From Aporhodopirellula aestuarii (GTDB lineage: Bacteria > Planctomycetota > Planctomycetia > Pirellulales > Pirellulaceae), in NCBI RefSeq assembly GCF_023701485.1, contig NZ_JAMQBK010000016.1, positions 98,588 through 162,587 on the forward strand: a DNA stretch of 64,000 nt, read 5' to 3'. The notes beneath the pieces were generated by a model. That model was given only the letters and a program-made list of their open reading frames with translations, made no database searches and was not told the DNA's origin. Shown here piece by piece: positions 62,451 to 64,000 of this stretch. Each line of letters opens with the position of its first letter. Within the stretch, counting starts at the first letter, position 1. Both the position numbers and the translations under genes were made by a program.

Positions 62451-63962
62451 ATGACATCAGAACGACCGACCACCGAACGCAAAGCACTCGCCGTTAACCT
62501 CGACGCTCGTCGATATGGATCATTCGCCGAGATCGGTGCGGGCCAAGAAGTCGTTCGATGGTTTTTCCGCGTAGGCGGTGCCGCCGGGACGATCGCAAAA
62601 AGCATGTCGGCGTACGACATGTCCGTCAGCGATGCGATCTACGGCCAATGCGATCGCTATGTTTGCCGCCAACGTTTGCAAGACATGCTCGACCGCGAGC
62701 ACGCGTTGAATCTCGAGCGACTGCGGGAAAGCCGCGGCGACACGACCGCATTCTTCGCGTTCGCGGACACCGTTTCGGCTCGTAATTTCCACGGCACCAA
62801 CGATTGCCATGGTTGGATGGGCATCCGTTTCCAAGCCCACCCGCGTGACCAGGACAGTCAAATCATTCTGCATGTGCGGATGCTCGACACCGAGAACGCG
62901 TTGCAGCAGGAAGCCCTCGGGATTGTCGGTGTGAACCTGCTCTACGGTGCATTCTTCTTGAATCACGAACCCGATCAACTGATCGAATCATTGCTCGACA
63001 ACCTGTCCACGCGACGCATCGAAATCGACATGATCGAATTTTCCGGGATCGCATTCCGGCATGTCGACAATCGCGTCATGAGTCTGCGTTTGGTGCAACT
63101 CGGACTCAGCAACGCGGCGATGTTCTCGGCCAACGGTGAGGTATTGCAACCTTCCGAAGTGCTTTACAAGAAATCGATTCTCGTCGAACGCGGCAGCTTC
63201 CGACCCCTGACCAACGTCAACGTCGACATGCTCGAAGCCGCGAAGGCAAAATTCCAATGTGAAGACGATGTCGACTCGAGCGACGTTGTGACGCTCGCCG
63301 AAATCACGATGCGAAACCTCAAGGCCAACGGCGACATCGACCTGCGGGATTTCCTCGAACGCGTTGACGTCTTGGCAGCCGCCGGCATGACGGTGCTGAT
63401 TTCGGACTACTTCGAGTACTACCGACTCGCCGCATATCTGGCACGCCATACGAAGAAGAAGATTGGCATCACGATGGGTGCCGCCAGTTTGATCGAGTTG
63501 TTCGACGACAAGTACTACACGACGCTAGACGGCGGAATTCTGGAATCGTTCGGCCGGTTGTTCAAGAACGATTTGAAACTCTACGTCTATCCGTTGCTCA
63601 ACCGAGAAACCGGTGAAATGACCACGGTGGATAATCTCGAAGTCGCGTCCGAACTTCGCACTCTCTATCGCTACCTCGTTGACAAGGGCTGCATCGAGCA
63701 ACTCGAAGACTTCGACCCCGACCACCTATCAACATTCTCGCGAGAAGTGTTGCGTCAAATTCAAGCGGGCGATCCGTCGTGGGTTGACCATGTGCCTGTG
63801 GAAGTCGCCGAGGTAATCCAAAAGCGAGGATTCTTTGGGTTCCGCCGAGCGTCGCAGTCGGTTGCAAACGCACCGGCAAAACCGCTCAACCCGGTGGTGG
63901 CTCCGCTAGCCCCCCTCTATCCCGCGACGGGAATGACCACATCGATGACATCCGTAGTCTAA
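62451..63962 (+). CDS. Conserved cytoplasmic protein of unknown function
   Basis: A 503-residue protein with no signal peptide and no spans. It belongs to a family I recognise from other bacteria by GSFAEIGAGQEVVRWFFRVGG near the start, YDMSVSDAIYG, the segment GTNDCHGWMGIRFQ, the middle NVNVDMLEAA and the ending LESFGRLFKNDLKLYVYP. Homologues are, as I recall, labelled inconsistently (for example as TonB-dependent receptor or nicotinate-nucleotide adenylyltransferase). Nothing here supports either: it has no beta-barrel, no TonB box and no HxGH motif. The ATG at 62451 (MTSERPTTERKAL) gives the family start; an upstream GTG-type extension is not supported. Function unknown. Confidence 0.82.
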   Translation: MTSERPTTERKALAVNLDARRYGSFAEIGAGQEVVRWFFRVGGAAGTIAKSMSAYDMSVSDAIYGQCDRYVCRQRLQDMLDREHALNLERLRESRGDTTAFFAFADTVSARNFHGTNDCHGWMGIRFQAHPRDQDSQIILHVRMLDTENALQQEALGIVGVNLLYGAFFLNHEPDQLIESLLDNLSTRRIEIDMIEFSGIAFRHVDNRVMSLRLVQLGLSNAAMFSANGEVLQPSEVLYKKSILVERGSFRPLTNVNVDMLEAAKAKFQCEDDVDSSDVVTLAEITMRNLKANGDIDLRDFLERVDVLAAAGMTVLISDYFEYYRLAAYLARHTKKKIGITMGAASLIELFDDKYYTTLDGGILESFGRLFKNDLKLYVYPLLNRETGEMTTVDNLEVASELRTLYRYLVDKGCIEQLEDFDPDHLSTFSREVLRQIQAGDPSWVDHVPVEVAEVIQKRGFFGFRRASQSVANAPAKPLNPVVAPLAPLYPATGMTTSMTSVV

Positions 63963-64000
63963 GCAGGTATGCAGGAATCATCTGGCGAAACTGCCGCGAA

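Overview
The window looks like a chromosomal segment of a planctomycete of the Pirellulaceae type (Rhodopirellula or a relative). The reasons are the mix of gene families: a PilM-like protein on one long chain, a membrane-anchored Ser/Thr kinase, a XylR-type AraC regulator, secreted galactose mutarotase, a GDSL hydrolase with a twin-arginine signal, Gfo/Idh/MocA oxidoreductase, and many long hypothetical secreted proteins. Shine-Dalgarno sites are mostly weak, non-ATG starts occur, and genes commonly overlap by 1 or 4 bases. The genus is inferred from gene content only; no rRNA is present. I saw no tRNA, rRNA, CRISPR array, insertion sequence, prophage or origin.

Layout. 1-7.8 kb (+): the tail of a basic protein, pyrK, a polyprenyl-phosphate glycosyltransferase overlapping a membrane protein, and a large AsmA-like protein. 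7.8-14.9 kb (-): nusB and a MATE transporter, queD, and two envelope hypotheticals. 15.0-16.1 kb (+): a lipid A-type acyltransferase. 16.0-23.1 kb (-): a four-gene run made of a PilM protein carrying a PilN-like second half, two single-span membrane proteins rich in Met-Gly-Met-Asp repeats, and holA. A perfect 10-bp inverted repeat lies in front of this run. 23.3-28.1 kb (+): a very divergent GH38/GH57-like protein translationally coupled to a Ser/Thr kinase, followed by a GDSL hydrolase. 29.2-32.2 kb: a small Gly/Tyr/His-rich secreted protein, a 0.8-kb gap with several palindromes, and a Mur ligase homologue that has lost key active-site motifs.

32.2-37.9 kb (-): lepA, a ROK sugar kinase, and an ExeA-like AAA ATPase with a cysteine pentapeptide repeat. 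38.1 kb (+): queG. 39.3-44.8 kb (-): a tightly overlapping gntR / ABC ATPase / ABC permease / membrane protein / small ORF operon behind a palindromic operator. 45.0-48.1 kb (-): an Nramp-fold transporter without the usual metal motifs, and epmA. 48.4 kb (+): a fatty-acid desaturase with a clear terminator. 49.7-53.8 kb (-): a lipoprotein, galM and a XylR-type regulator. 54.1-55.8 kb (+): an esterase-type hydrolase coupled to a hemolysin III family protein. 55.9-56.8 kb (-): a sigma-70 family factor. 57.2-64 kb (+): a parvulin-type foldase with a coupled lipoprotein, a Gfo/Idh/MocA oxidoreductase, a membrane protein with four basic-aromatic repeats, and a conserved protein of unknown function.

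The strongest candidates for something undescribed are the Met-Asp-rich PilM/PilN-like membrane complex (16-23 kb), the GntR/ABC operon whose last small ORF resembles a piece of its own permease, the non-canonical Mur ligase, and the ATPase with the cysteine repeat. Functions are inferred from recognised motifs; no database search was possible.
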